A DNA stretch of 64,000 nt, from contig QKJP01000031.1 of the NCBI GenBank assembly GCA_003249255.1, positions 62,001-126,000 on the forward strand, given 5' to 3'. The DNA is from Bacteroidales bacterium. Lineage in GTDB: Bacteria > Bacteroidota > Bacteroidia > Bacteroidales > Marinilabiliaceae. A model generated the notes under the pieces. It worked only from the letters and a program-made list of their open reading frames with translations. It did not search any database and was not told the origin of the DNA. The position numbers and the translations under genes were made by a program. Positions 55,268-64,000 of this stretch are shown piece by piece. Position 1 is the stretch's first letter, and every line of letters begins with the position of its first letter.

Positions 55268-56284
55268 CTAGTACCCTAAGAAATTAAAATTATATCCTCT
55301 TCGTTTAATTTTTGGACAACTAAGGGCAGATTTACTTTTATCGCGACACAATCTCCAACTTAGAATAAGCTGGTAATAACTACCATAATCAATTTGGGCA
55401 GTTGTTAACCCTAATTGATATTCGATACCAAAGCTAAAATTACCATAAGCAATACCTCCGGTTACAGCCATTCCATTACTTTTACCAATTCCCTGATCTA
55501 AGGTATGACGATAAGCTAAAAGACCCCAGATAGCAATATCTTCGTTAGGCGTTGGCATGTATAATTTCATATTTAAATCCACTTGACTATCTTTTAAAAT
55601 ATTACGTCGATATTTTACCAATGGCTCTAAAACAACATCTCGGCCGGGTACTGCATAAGATCCACCTACATGAACATGAATATCCATTACATGTTCTGTT
55701 TCCTGAGAAGATGAATTATACATTGGATTATTGTTGGGCATTAGACTGGTTATACTAATACCCGCATGAGTTGTGTTTATTTTATACAATAAACCTGCTG
55801 AGGCATTAAAGCCTATGCCATTTTCTACTCCATCATTAATAATGGGATCATCAGCCAAAGTACCATTTCCATCGTGAAATTCGGTTTGATCAATGGATGA
55901 TTGTTCTAATAAAAACGAAATACCGAAAGTTAAAGTTGAGAATCTTCTTCTGTTTTCCTGGAGCAATAACTCATAAGAAAATGCTTGATTAATACCCATC
56001 TCTTTAATGACTCCATTCCGATCATTATAAATATATGTTCCAGATCCTAACCCACCTTGCACAGGTAATTGTAAACTTAAAATTTGAGTAGTTGGAGCTT
56101 TATCTGTTCCAAACCATTGCTTTTGATAAAAACCATTTGCAGTAATACAATTCTTTTGAAAAGCAGCTGCTGCAGGGTTCATTTGATACAAGTCATATAC
56201 ATATTGATTGGTTAAATAATGCTTTTGAGCATTAACCAAACTAACGGCCATAAAAAGACCAAGGATTAAAATTATCTTCCGCAT
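55268..56284 (-). CDS. PorP/SprF-like type IX secretion membrane protein
   Basis: A 338-residue protein with ATG start and signal peptide (ILILGLFMAVSLVNA). Signature parts: YLTNQYVYDLYQMNPAAAAF and QKQWFGTDKAPTTQILSLQL. A porin-like barrel follows. The CHU_C adhesin gene of 1611 codons ends 9 bp upstream, so the two are one transcript, the standard arrangement of a large T9SS adhesin with its SprF partner. The partner assignment is inference from position. Confidence 0.88.
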   Translation of the reverse strand: MRKIILILGLFMAVSLVNAQKHYLTNQYVYDLYQMNPAAAAFQKNCITANGFYQKQWFGTDKAPTTQILSLQLPVQGGLGSGTYIYNDRNGVIKEMGINQAFSYELLLQENRRRFSTLTFGISFLLEQSSIDQTEFHDGNGTLADDPIINDGVENGIGFNASAGLLYKINTTHAGISITSLMPNNNPMYNSSSQETEHVMDIHVHVGGSYAVPGRDVVLEPLVKYRRNILKDSQVDLNMKLYMPTPNEDIAIWGLLAYRHTLDQGIGKSNGMAVTGGIAYGNFSFGIEYQLGLTTAQIDYGSYYQLILSWRLCRDKSKSALSCPKIKRRGYNFNFLGY

Positions 56285-56293
56285 ATTTTGATT

Positions 56294-59200
56294 TTATCGC
56301 ATTATTGTAACATGCCCTTGCATAATCTTATCAAAAGGCTTTAGTTTAACAACATACCAATAACTGTCTATTGGTAATTTTTGTCCTAAATAAGTTCCAT
56401 CCCATTTAGGATCTTCTGCCAGGCATTTATGAATCACCTTCCCATATCGATTATAAATGATGATCTCTGACTTTGGAAATTTCTCTAAGCCTTTGATATT
56501 CCAGGTATCATTAAATCCATCACCATTATTGGTAACTACCGGAGGTATTGAAATGTCGATAATATTACTTAGTGCTACAGTATCTTCAACAAAACATTCA
56601 TTAGCATCAGTAACTCTAAAAATATATTCTCCATTTTCCAAACTACTAAAACTATTTTTATCCTGAGGTATACCTCCATTCATACTATACAGATATGGTT
56701 GTAATCCTAAATCAGCTAATAAAGTAACCTGAGCAAAAATAGTAGTATCAAGAGCTACCACCGGATTATTATAAACTACAACGGTTACAGTGGTATCCAC
56801 CCAATGACATCCGGTAAATGCTTCAACGGTATAGCGTCCAGGCTCAGTTACCTCATAAGTAGAACCAGTTGCATCTTCAATTATAACATTGTCTCTTTTC
56901 CAAATAAACTGTTCATAAATGTATTCATCATTAGTTAAAGTATCTGCTTCAAAAGTAAAACTGAATCCTTCACAGAATGACTCATCCTGGATAGGACTAA
57001 AATATGGTTTTGATTTTACAGAAACAGTGGTTCTGGAAACATGCTTACAATTATTCTCATCTGTAATTGTTAACTCAATCACCTCGCCGGAAGTTTCCGG
57101 TTCAACATCCAAATATGAAGTTGTTATCCCTGAATAGTTCTCACCCCAATCATAAGACCAACTACCATTGGTCACAGTTGGTTCAATTCGTGTTGAAACG
57201 CCAGGACATAAAGGCGCGATACTGGCAGGCAATTCAGTTTGCGGAACAGGGTGAAATACCGGAGTCCCAACTGCTCTTTCACTTATACAACCATTTTCAT
57301 CCGTAACAAAGACACTATATTCTTTACCTTTATTTACAAAAATCGATAGGGACTTATCGCCTGTAGACCACAAATAAGTATAATTACCGACAGGATTTGC
57401 AATTGAGGTCAATAATTCTACTTCAACACCCGCACATACTTCAGCATTAGAGATAGACACAACCGGAGTTGGAATCACGGTCACCTGGATGGCATCAGAT
57501 GCAGTACAAACCCCATTATTATTGGAAATTGAAACACTATATGTACCACTCACATTTACAATTCGAATGGTATCATTACCACCGGAAATTCCTCCTGACC
57601 AAACGTAATCTTCATAACCAGGCTTGGCACTAATTACTATTTCCGCATTCTCACACATCACTCTATCACCCCCCAAATCAATTTCAGGACTTTTTAAAGC
57701 GTTAATATACGATTCAGCAGAATCGGTACAACCGTTAAGATCTTCGACTATCATTCGGTATAAGCCTCCTTGAGAGGTATTGGGATGAACATTAGCAGAA
57801 GAAAACAAGGTTTTATTCGAAGTTGATTCATCAACCACGTACCACCAAAAATCATTGACCGAGGGTGGTAGTGGAGCATAAAGTAAATTTTCCAAATTAT
57901 AATCTTTCATGTCACACTGAGTAACAGAGGTTTGCAAATCTACGGAAGGTGGCTCAGGAAACTGACTAACACTTACACTTGCCCTAGCTGAGCAGACCAT
58001 ACTGGAAGTGGGACTTTGCTTAGAAACCTCTAACCAATAATTCCCAGGAGTATTTACTGTAATTTTTGGCTCTATCGATAAATTGTTCCATCGATAAAAC
58101 TCTCCCGGCAAAGAGCTTGGAGAAATATTTTCTAACACAACTCCTGCACCTTTACAGTATTGGGCTGTAGTACCTAAATCAACGGTTGGCATTGGCAACA
58201 CTTCAACATTGAAGACTTGAGTATTCGTACAATTTCCAGCAATTAAAGAACCAGTAAAAACATATGCTCCTGTTTGTGTAATTGTAATTGTTGGAGAGCT
58301 AGAAATTGGAATAGTTCCACCTTGTAAATACCAACCATAATTATTAAATCCGGGATCTGCTTCGAGTGCCAATTCTTCGCCATTACATATTTCATAGAAA
58401 CCTTTTAAATCAACGGTAGGAACTTTGGTCACTGTTACTTCAACAGTTGCAGATACCGGACAACCATTAACAGGATCATTAGCAGAAACAGTATAAGTTC
58501 CATCATCTAAAGTAGGATCTGCCGGGTGTCCAGCTAAATACGTATCAGTAACACTTGCCACCACGCCTTTAAAAACCCATTTATAATTATCTAAACCTGA
58601 TTGTACAGATAATTTCACAGGTTCAGCACCGGAACAAAACTCTGCTATATCATTTGGCAACTTATACTCAGGATACCATTCATAAGTAATGGGATCTGAA
58701 ATATCAGAACACCCATTTACATCTTTGATTTCTACGTATACTTCTGCAGGTTCATCTAATAAAAGAGTGGCCGCATTATTTTGTAAATTTGTACCATCGG
58801 TATGCCACCAAGTATATACAAGCCCGGTACCTGCAGTTGCGCCTGTACCAACAACACTAACATTAGAAGTTACTAGTTCAGTATTATCCGGACACTCAAT
58901 GGGTTTAAGAATGCTGGCTGCAACCTTTAGATCATATACATTGAGTTCTGAAATGGTGGATACTGAACGACAGTTTTGAGGGGTAGAAACTTCAACCGTG
59001 TAACTACCTGTTTCTTTGGCAACAATAAAAGGTTGATCACTCCTTTGATCAACAGGAACAGTACCATTAATTTTCCAAACATACGAATAAGAGGCATCAT
59101 GATCATAGTTACGAATGGTATCATTTAAACAAACCTGCGCCCCAGTATTCACTTGTAAATCGATATCAGCATCTTTATAAGCTTCGATTTCTACCGTTTT

Positions 59201-61129
59201 AGTTGTCTCACAACCTTTAATATCACCAATTACAGTTAAGGATACCACCTCTTTCACACCAGCTTTAGGTATATAAGTTGCCATGTGAGGATAAGTAGCA
59301 TCTTGCGTAGCCCCTGTCCAGGTATAACTTAAATAGCCTGAGGTTACATCAAAGGTAATTACGGTATCGGGACAAATCAGTAAATCCGGACCTAAGTTAA
59401 CTTCAGGAACGATAAATTCAACTTCTATTTCTTCAGTAAGCTTACAACCCCCATAAGCGATACCATCTAAATAATAGGTTCCTGATTTTGTGGCATTGTG
59501 TTTGATTCCTGTACCAATCACAGCAGTAACATCATTGGCAGGATCGGTAGGATCTCCAAAACGCCATTCATACTTCTCTATAATGCTGTTACCAATGGCA
59601 CTTAACTCAATAGATTTACCTTCGCACTGTTGGGTTTCACCAGCCAACTCGAGGTTACTAAAAGAGGAAAAGTAACCATAACTCATACTTGATCCATTTT
59701 CTTCTAAAATACCCAAATGGAATAAGCCTTTGGTGTTTTCGATAACATAAGGATGAGTTGTAACAATATCACTTGAACTTAAATTCACATTAGCCACATA
59801 CCATGCATCATCACCAGTACCTGTCCCGGGTACAATCTCCCAGGTAATTAAACCATTCAACAAACTGGTTTGATCTATGCCTCCGTCTTTTAATTGAGTT
59901 AATTTAAATGCCCCCCTATCCTTTCCTTTGGTTAGAAGTTGAATGTAAAAACGAGTCCCCCCATAAAGTCTCTGAAAACTAACCGCTTTGGATCCGGTAC
60001 ATCCTGAAAGTGGGGGTAAGATCCCACTACCAAATTCATTATGAAATTTACCTTGTCCAGAAGCAGTAGTCCCCACTACCTGGTAAGCCACCACCGGTTT
60101 ATCTGATTCGATGTAAGTTGCCCCATTCTTAACAGGAACCACAATTTGGTCGCCACGCTTAAAAGGTCCACCGGAAGCATTAACCCCATCAATGGTAATT
60201 ATTGTATTATCTTGGGTAACCGTTACATATACTTCACTTATATCTGCTTGATGTAATTGGGTATTAACAGCCACATATTGCGTTCCCAACACAGTAGTAG
60301 GTGCCAATTGATCTCCAATTAAATCATAGGCTTGGTCCGGTCCCCCCGGTACATTAATTGAATCGTCCGAAATGGTTACTGCAATTGGCTTATCAGAGGT
60401 CACTGTAGATCCTGCGAAGGAAATACCTACTAAATGGGTATCGTTGTTATTCTTAAAATCATCGAAGGAAACTTTCACATCTTTTTCTACCATGTAAGTT
60501 TCTCCACGGTTTAAAGTAATGTCGAATGGCACTCCTTTTAAATGACCATTTTCATCATCTTCGGTAAGGGTAATGGTAACCTTGGTATTATCTTCAGTGG
60601 CAACAATATCAATCTTCTCAGTAGGTCGAGGAATCATGGGTTTAAAATCCCAATGCCAAACTCTATTACGGTATTTAGTTTGGGAAGGAATCACAAAATC
60701 GGTACCCAAGGCGTTGTCTCCTTTCAAAGTAAACTTATCAGGATTATTTTTATTCGCCACTTCATAATAAGCCGTTACTTCATCGGTAGAGGTAATTAAA
60801 ATCCCTTTTTTATTTCTTTGACCGGCAGGTTTATTCTCCGTGATAGGTTCCCCATTTGCTTCATTAGGTACCAGAAGAGAAAATTGCTCACCGGCTTTTA
60901 TAAACTTATTATTTAACAAGGTTCTTCCATCAGCAGGCATTTCAACCGTTACATACGCATCTTTAATACCGGTAATTCGAATGTAAACAGGTTGATCAGC
61001 ATGACCTTTGCTCACCTCAGGGGCAACAAACCAAAACTCAGTATCGACCTGAGCATGACTTAGCAGGCTTACTAATAGCATCAGCAGAAAAACTCCAACT
61101 TGCAAAAAATTATTTATTCTTGGTCCCAT
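56294..61129 (-). CDS. Giant CHU_C-type T9SS surface adhesin with IgGFc-binding-like N-domain
   Basis: A 1611-residue secreted protein. The signal peptide ends LLSHAQ near residue 27. About 28-500 resemble the N-terminal domain of IgGFc-binding-type proteins (VDTEFWFVAPEVSKGHADQP, VTVEMPADGRTL, KPVVAYQVVGT). From about 500 on are roughly a dozen Ig/PKD-like modules with recurring C...W...G...C patterns (for example KLTEEIEVEF, VCAGVEVELLTSI and ITDENNC). The C-terminal about 90 residues form a CHU_C sorting domain (NNGDGFNDTWNIKGLEKFPK, IIYNRYGKVIHK, WDGTYLG, HVTIMR). It is probably displayed on the cell surface through T9SS. The PorP-like gene follows 9 bp later. Confidence 0.88.
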   Translation of the reverse strand: MGPRINNFLQVGVFLLMLLVSLLSHAQVDTEFWFVAPEVSKGHADQPVYIRITGIKDAYVTVEMPADGRTLLNNKFIKAGEQFSLLVPNEANGEPITENKPAGQRNKKGILITSTDEVTAYYEVANKNNPDKFTLKGDNALGTDFVIPSQTKYRNRVWHWDFKPMIPRPTEKIDIVATEDNTKVTITLTEDDENGHLKGVPFDITLNRGETYMVEKDVKVSFDDFKNNNDTHLVGISFAGSTVTSDKPIAVTISDDSINVPGGPDQAYDLIGDQLAPTTVLGTQYVAVNTQLHQADISEVYVTVTQDNTIITIDGVNASGGPFKRGDQIVVPVKNGATYIESDKPVVAYQVVGTTASGQGKFHNEFGSGILPPLSGCTGSKAVSFQRLYGGTRFYIQLLTKGKDRGAFKLTQLKDGGIDQTSLLNGLITWEIVPGTGTGDDAWYVANVNLSSSDIVTTHPYVIENTKGLFHLGILEENGSSMSYGYFSSFSNLELAGETQQCEGKSIELSAIGNSIIEKYEWRFGDPTDPANDVTAVIGTGIKHNATKSGTYYLDGIAYGGCKLTEEIEVEFIVPEVNLGPDLLICPDTVITFDVTSGYLSYTWTGATQDATYPHMATYIPKAGVKEVVSLTVIGDIKGCETTKTVEIEAYKDADIDLQVNTGAQVCLNDTIRNYDHDASYSYVWKINGTVPVDQRSDQPFIVAKETGSYTVEVSTPQNCRSVSTISELNVYDLKVAASILKPIECPDNTELVTSNVSVVGTGATAGTGLVYTWWHTDGTNLQNNAATLLLDEPAEVYVEIKDVNGCSDISDPITYEWYPEYKLPNDIAEFCSGAEPVKLSVQSGLDNYKWVFKGVVASVTDTYLAGHPADPTLDDGTYTVSANDPVNGCPVSATVEVTVTKVPTVDLKGFYEICNGEELALEADPGFNNYGWYLQGGTIPISSSPTITITQTGAYVFTGSLIAGNCTNTQVFNVEVLPMPTVDLGTTAQYCKGAGVVLENISPSSLPGEFYRWNNLSIEPKITVNTPGNYWLEVSKQSPTSSMVCSARASVSVSQFPEPPSVDLQTSVTQCDMKDYNLENLLYAPLPPSVNDFWWYVVDESTSNKTLFSSANVHPNTSQGGLYRMIVEDLNGCTDSAESYINALKSPEIDLGGDRVMCENAEIVISAKPGYEDYVWSGGISGGNDTIRIVNVSGTYSVSISNNNGVCTASDAIQVTVIPTPVVSISNAEVCAGVEVELLTSIANPVGNYTYLWSTGDKSLSIFVNKGKEYSVFVTDENGCISERAVGTPVFHPVPQTELPASIAPLCPGVSTRIEPTVTNGSWSYDWGENYSGITTSYLDVEPETSGEVIELTITDENNCKHVSRTTVSVKSKPYFSPIQDESFCEGFSFTFEADTLTNDEYIYEQFIWKRDNVIIEDATGSTYEVTEPGRYTVEAFTGCHWVDTTVTVVVYNNPVVALDTTIFAQVTLLADLGLQPYLYSMNGGIPQDKNSFSSLENGEYIFRVTDANECFVEDTVALSNIIDISIPPVVTNNGDGFNDTWNIKGLEKFPKSEIIIYNRYGKVIHKCLAEDPKWDGTYLGQKLPIDSYWYVVKLKPFDKIMQGHVTIMR

Positions 61130-61435
61130 ATCTCTCTTAATTACATTTTTATCACAAAAATCTATCCTTTCACATTTATTAACAGATTCGAGATGTATTT
61201 ACGACAAAAATGCACAAAAGTTTCAAAAGTCAACTATGTTCTAAACTCTCTGCCTCTGATAATAAGACATAATAATCACCACTTACCCTACATACAACTT
61301 CATTTAAAGGCCATTACACTCATTATTAGACACAACTAACAAAAAATGAAAGTACTATAAATATTTTAATTATGAAAATAGACATTGATAATGGCAAATA
61401 AAATCAACCAACATGCCAATGTCTTTTAACAATAA
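61130..61435. other. 306-bp intergenic region between two adhesin genes
   Basis: No gene. It has a hairpin on the minus strand after the upstream adhesin gene: AGACATTG (61380-61387) pairs with CAATGTCT (61427-61434) and GGCA/TGCC inside; the following tract is ATTTTCATAATTA, so termination is plausible but weak. Upstream of the 61129 start are T-rich tracts but no convincing TTTG-N19/20-TAnnTTTG pair. Confidence 0.45.
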
Positions 61436-64000
61436 TTAATGCCGAATAGTCACCATCCCCATAATTATCTGATCAAAAAGATCGAGCTTAATGACATACC
61501 AGTAAGTATCTGTTGATAAAATTCTTCCGTTGTATTTACCATCCCAAAATCCTTCATAAGCAAAGGCTTTATGTACAATTTTACCAAAACGGTTGTAAAC
61601 AATAATTTCAGTATTGGGAAGCCTCTCCAATCCTTCAATTACCCAATGCTCATTATAGCCATCGCCATTAGGGGTAAAATAATTTGGAACAAATACGTCT
61701 ACTTCATTATTCACCGTAAGAATGGTATCAGTTTGACAACCAAGCTTATCTCGTACCCTAAAAAAATAATCGCCATTATCTAATCCCTTAAAATTATTAT
61801 TTGCGGTAAAGTTCTGGTAATTAACAGCATATTCATAAGGCTCAATGCTATTTGAGGCAGTTAAAGTTATCTCCTTATAAACAGACTGGTCAACACTTAT
61901 TATTTCGGGCTTAGAAAACACCTGAACATCAGCTTCATCATTTAAAACAAAACACCCATCGGCAGTTTCTATCTCAACACGATAATGACCTGCCTCAGTA
62001 ATTTCTAAGGTGGGCTCGGTATGACCAATTTCTACGTATCCATCACCACTCCAGCGAAACCAGTTGTAGCTTGCTATATCAATATCATTACCTTTATTGG
62101 CATCAAAAACAAAAACCTCACCTTCACAACCAAAAGCACTACTAATGGGATCAAAGAGAGGCTCATAAGCCACATTAACTTCCATCTCATCCTGTGCAGT
62201 GCATCCATTCGCATTAGCTACTTGCAAAGCCACATTACCCTCAAACTCTCCACTGATTTGATGACTTGAAAAACTTCCATTCGAAGTAGTCCAGGTATAA
62301 GAAATTACGTCATCACTTAAAAAAGCAGGCACTATGGTGATGCTATTTGCGTCGCAGACAAAAGGCGGATCAGGAGGTAAAATAACATCAGGCAAAGCAT
62401 TGACGATAATTGGAATATTTGATAACATACTCACACAACCTAAGGCATCCGTAACCTCAAGATCAACAGAGGCATTAACCGGCACATTGGTATCAACCAC
62501 AGGGTACTCTTCATCAGTTGCCGATAAATATGCATTACCACCTCCAAGCCACTGAAATTGGAAAGGCCGGGCATTTCCATTAACAACAGGAGATAATGTT
62601 AATACCTCCCCCTGACAAACAGCAGGTGCATCAACACTTTGAACAAGCGGATTAGGATTAATAAACACCTCTGTTTTTGATATTCCTATACATCCCAAAG
62701 CATCGGTAACCCGATAAACTAAGGCATGACCGTTAGAATTCACTTGATCAGTATTAACTATGGGATTCTGAACATTTACATCATCTAAAATACCATTCAC
62801 ATCTACCCACTCATGTATAAAAGCAGGAGTCCCGCCATTGATAAGCGGATTAAGCTGCAACTGCGCACCTTCACAACGTGTTGTTTGATCGATAGAAATA
62901 ACAGGTGCAGGATTAGAATTAATTAACAGCTCCATGTTCTCGAAACGACCTATACATCCAAATTCATCCTCAACCTCAAGACCTAAACGATAAGGAATGG
63001 TATTAGAAATTGCAGTACCATTTAACTGAGCATCTAAAACATCTGTACGGCTTAATAAAAGGCTTGCATCCCCAAGCCACGTAACCCGATCATAGACATG
63101 AGTAGCACCATCTATCACATCAGAAGAAATAGTTCGTGTATCTTGAGAACAGGCCATTTGATTGGTTAAGACTACTTTTGGGTTTTCATAAACGTGAACC
63201 ACAATATCGTCCATGGAGCCCACACACCCATTTCCATCGCTAAGAGAAAAACTTAACAAATAAGGTGTACCAACTACACCGGGCTCTGTTTCTGTTGGAA
63301 TAAGATTTGTTTCGATCTGAGGATTAAGGATATTTGTGGATTGCAAAACGGATGGCACATTGGTATCTACCCAAGTAAAACCACTATAGGTACCTGGACC
63401 AGTTCCTCCTAAAACCTGAGGTTGCAACTGAAGACTTTGCCCTTCACAGACATATTGAGGTGCTAAAGAAATAGTAGGTTTCTCATTTACAGTAATATTT
63501 ATTGGCCCGGTGCCACCGGTACAGCCGGTTCCAACCTCTTCTACATAAAGTTCAACCGAATACACATCATCCTCGCTGGTATCAAAGGTAGGTTGAAGAA
63601 TGTTAACATCGCTCAACTTCTGCATGGGATCAGCCCATCGATAGGTCAAGTTCCTTGTCCCTATTTCAGGTTGTAAAACATAAGGCTCTCCCTGACAAAC
63701 AGGATCATTAGCCATGGGAATATTAATTCGCGCTTCGATATCCACCGTAATAACAGAATCGATGGAACATCCATTGGCATCGGTAATATTTAAACCGATG
63801 AAATAGGTTCCAAAAGTGGTCGTACTAATAGACTGAACTGCAACATTATCACCTGGATTAGATAAAATACCATGGGTAGAGGCCTTACTTCCCCACTTGC
63901 CGGCATCATTGGAATCTATCCAGCTATACACAGGTGTATTACCGGTTGGAGACGCCCCCCCAATGTCTAAAGTGGCTCCAACACAAGTGGTAACATCTTG
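61436..64000 (-). CDS. Large Ig-like-repeat T9SS adhesin, N-terminus outside window
   Basis: The frame is open from the window edge (64000) to the stop at 61436, 854 residues, so the true N-terminus lies beyond. It is made of at least eight Ig/PKD-like repeats of about 80-90 residues, each with a cysteine near its start (for example VCQGEPYVLQPEIG, VCEGQSLQLQPQVLGG, CEGAQLQLNPLINGG) and another in a closing VTDALGC-type strand. The last about 90 residues are a CHU_C domain: VPNYFTPNGDGYNEHWVIEG, IIVYNRFGKIVHK, FWDGKYNGR, DTYWYVIKL and MVTIRH. It is probably a surface adhesin or filament. The next gene is another CHU_C adhesin. Confidence 0.88.
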   Translation of the reverse strand, partial: QDVTTCVGATLDIGGASPTGNTPVYSWIDSNDAGKWGSKASTHGILSNPGDNVAVQSISTTTFGTYFIGLNITDANGCSIDSVITVDIEARINIPMANDPVCQGEPYVLQPEIGTRNLTYRWADPMQKLSDVNILQPTFDTSEDDVYSVELYVEEVGTGCTGGTGPINITVNEKPTISLAPQYVCEGQSLQLQPQVLGGTGPGTYSGFTWVDTNVPSVLQSTNILNPQIETNLIPTETEPGVVGTPYLLSFSLSDGNGCVGSMDDIVVHVYENPKVVLTNQMACSQDTRTISSDVIDGATHVYDRVTWLGDASLLLSRTDVLDAQLNGTAISNTIPYRLGLEVEDEFGCIGRFENMELLINSNPAPVISIDQTTRCEGAQLQLNPLINGGTPAFIHEWVDVNGILDDVNVQNPIVNTDQVNSNGHALVYRVTDALGCIGISKTEVFINPNPLVQSVDAPAVCQGEVLTLSPVVNGNARPFQFQWLGGGNAYLSATDEEYPVVDTNVPVNASVDLEVTDALGCVSMLSNIPIIVNALPDVILPPDPPFVCDANSITIVPAFLSDDVISYTWTTSNGSFSSHQISGEFEGNVALQVANANGCTAQDEMEVNVAYEPLFDPISSAFGCEGEVFVFDANKGNDIDIASYNWFRWSGDGYVEIGHTEPTLEITEAGHYRVEIETADGCFVLNDEADVQVFSKPEIISVDQSVYKEITLTASNSIEPYEYAVNYQNFTANNNFKGLDNGDYFFRVRDKLGCQTDTILTVNNEVDVFVPNYFTPNGDGYNEHWVIEGLERLPNTEIIVYNRFGKIVHKAFAYEGFWDGKYNGRILSTDTYWYVIKLDLFDQIIMGMVTIRH

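Noticed and set aside
61100-61339. 79-codon plus-strand frame between the adhesin genes
   Set aside because: It overlaps the start region of the 1611-residue adhesin in antisense and has no recognisable features.

Overview
The window is an ordinary chromosomal stretch of a low-GC member of the Bacteroidota. Three things support this. The gene order is typical of the phylum: rpsU, xer recombinase, hpf, tRNA-Tyr, tRNA-Gly, tuf, tRNA-Trp, secE, nusG, rplKAJL, rpoBC, DUF3467. There are several parts of a type IX secretion system (PorT, PorP/SprF-like proteins, CHU_C-type C-terminal sorting domains). The promoters have the Bacteroidota form TTTG-N19/20-TAnnTTTG, and start codons are preceded by A-rich sequence without Shine-Dalgarno motifs. 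A marine or sediment Marinilabiliales-like, at least partly fermentative organism is my inference; no rRNA is present to confirm it. Almost all genes lie on the minus strand.

Layout. 1-1117: two subunits of a NADH-oxidising flavoprotein module (NuoF-like, cut by the window edge, and NuoE-like). 1118-8136: an AlbA_2/Schlafen-type protein and a surface-uptake group made of a lipoprotein with a three-fold MABP-like beta-prism, a TonB-dependent receptor, a DUF4249 lipoprotein and a small beta-barrel protein. 8137-12514: peptidoglycan salvage, with a NagZ-type GH3 fused to a serine hydrolase domain and a NamZ/DUF1343 lipoprotein. 12657-27623: the information-processing block with three tRNAs, a well-matched promoter upstream of tRNA-Tyr, and intrinsic terminator-like hairpins after tuf, between rplL and rpoB, and after rpoC.

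27844-42419: housekeeping and envelope genes. These are a triple helix-hairpin-helix protein, a sodium:neurotransmitter-type symporter, class II aldolase, TamL-like outer-membrane assembly protein, TrmH methyltransferase, FAD oxidoreductase, PorT, menaquinone methyltransferase, PurL, nitroreductase and DapA. 42670-45639 is the only long plus-strand run. It holds an ACT-domain protein divergent from dapA, an acidic duplicated protein, a 45-residue lipoprotein and gapdh. 45851-52767: an alpha-glucan cluster (beta-phosphoglucomutase, GH65 phosphorylase, GH13 enzyme, 694-residue secreted protein); the GH13 gene is broken by a frameshift between its catalytic Asp and Glu. 53142-64000: T9SS surface proteins, with two PorP/SprF-like proteins each directly downstream of or next to a CHU_C protein, plus two giant Ig-like-repeat adhesins, one running off the window.

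Points most worth a second look: the frameshifted GH13 gene, the beta-prism lipoprotein, the NagZ-hydrolase fusion beside NamZ, the ACT-domain protein facing dapA, the CHU_C/PorP pairs, and several intergenic structures (a long inverted repeat before the TonB receptor, a nested hairpin before gapdh, two copies of a degenerate 40-bp element).
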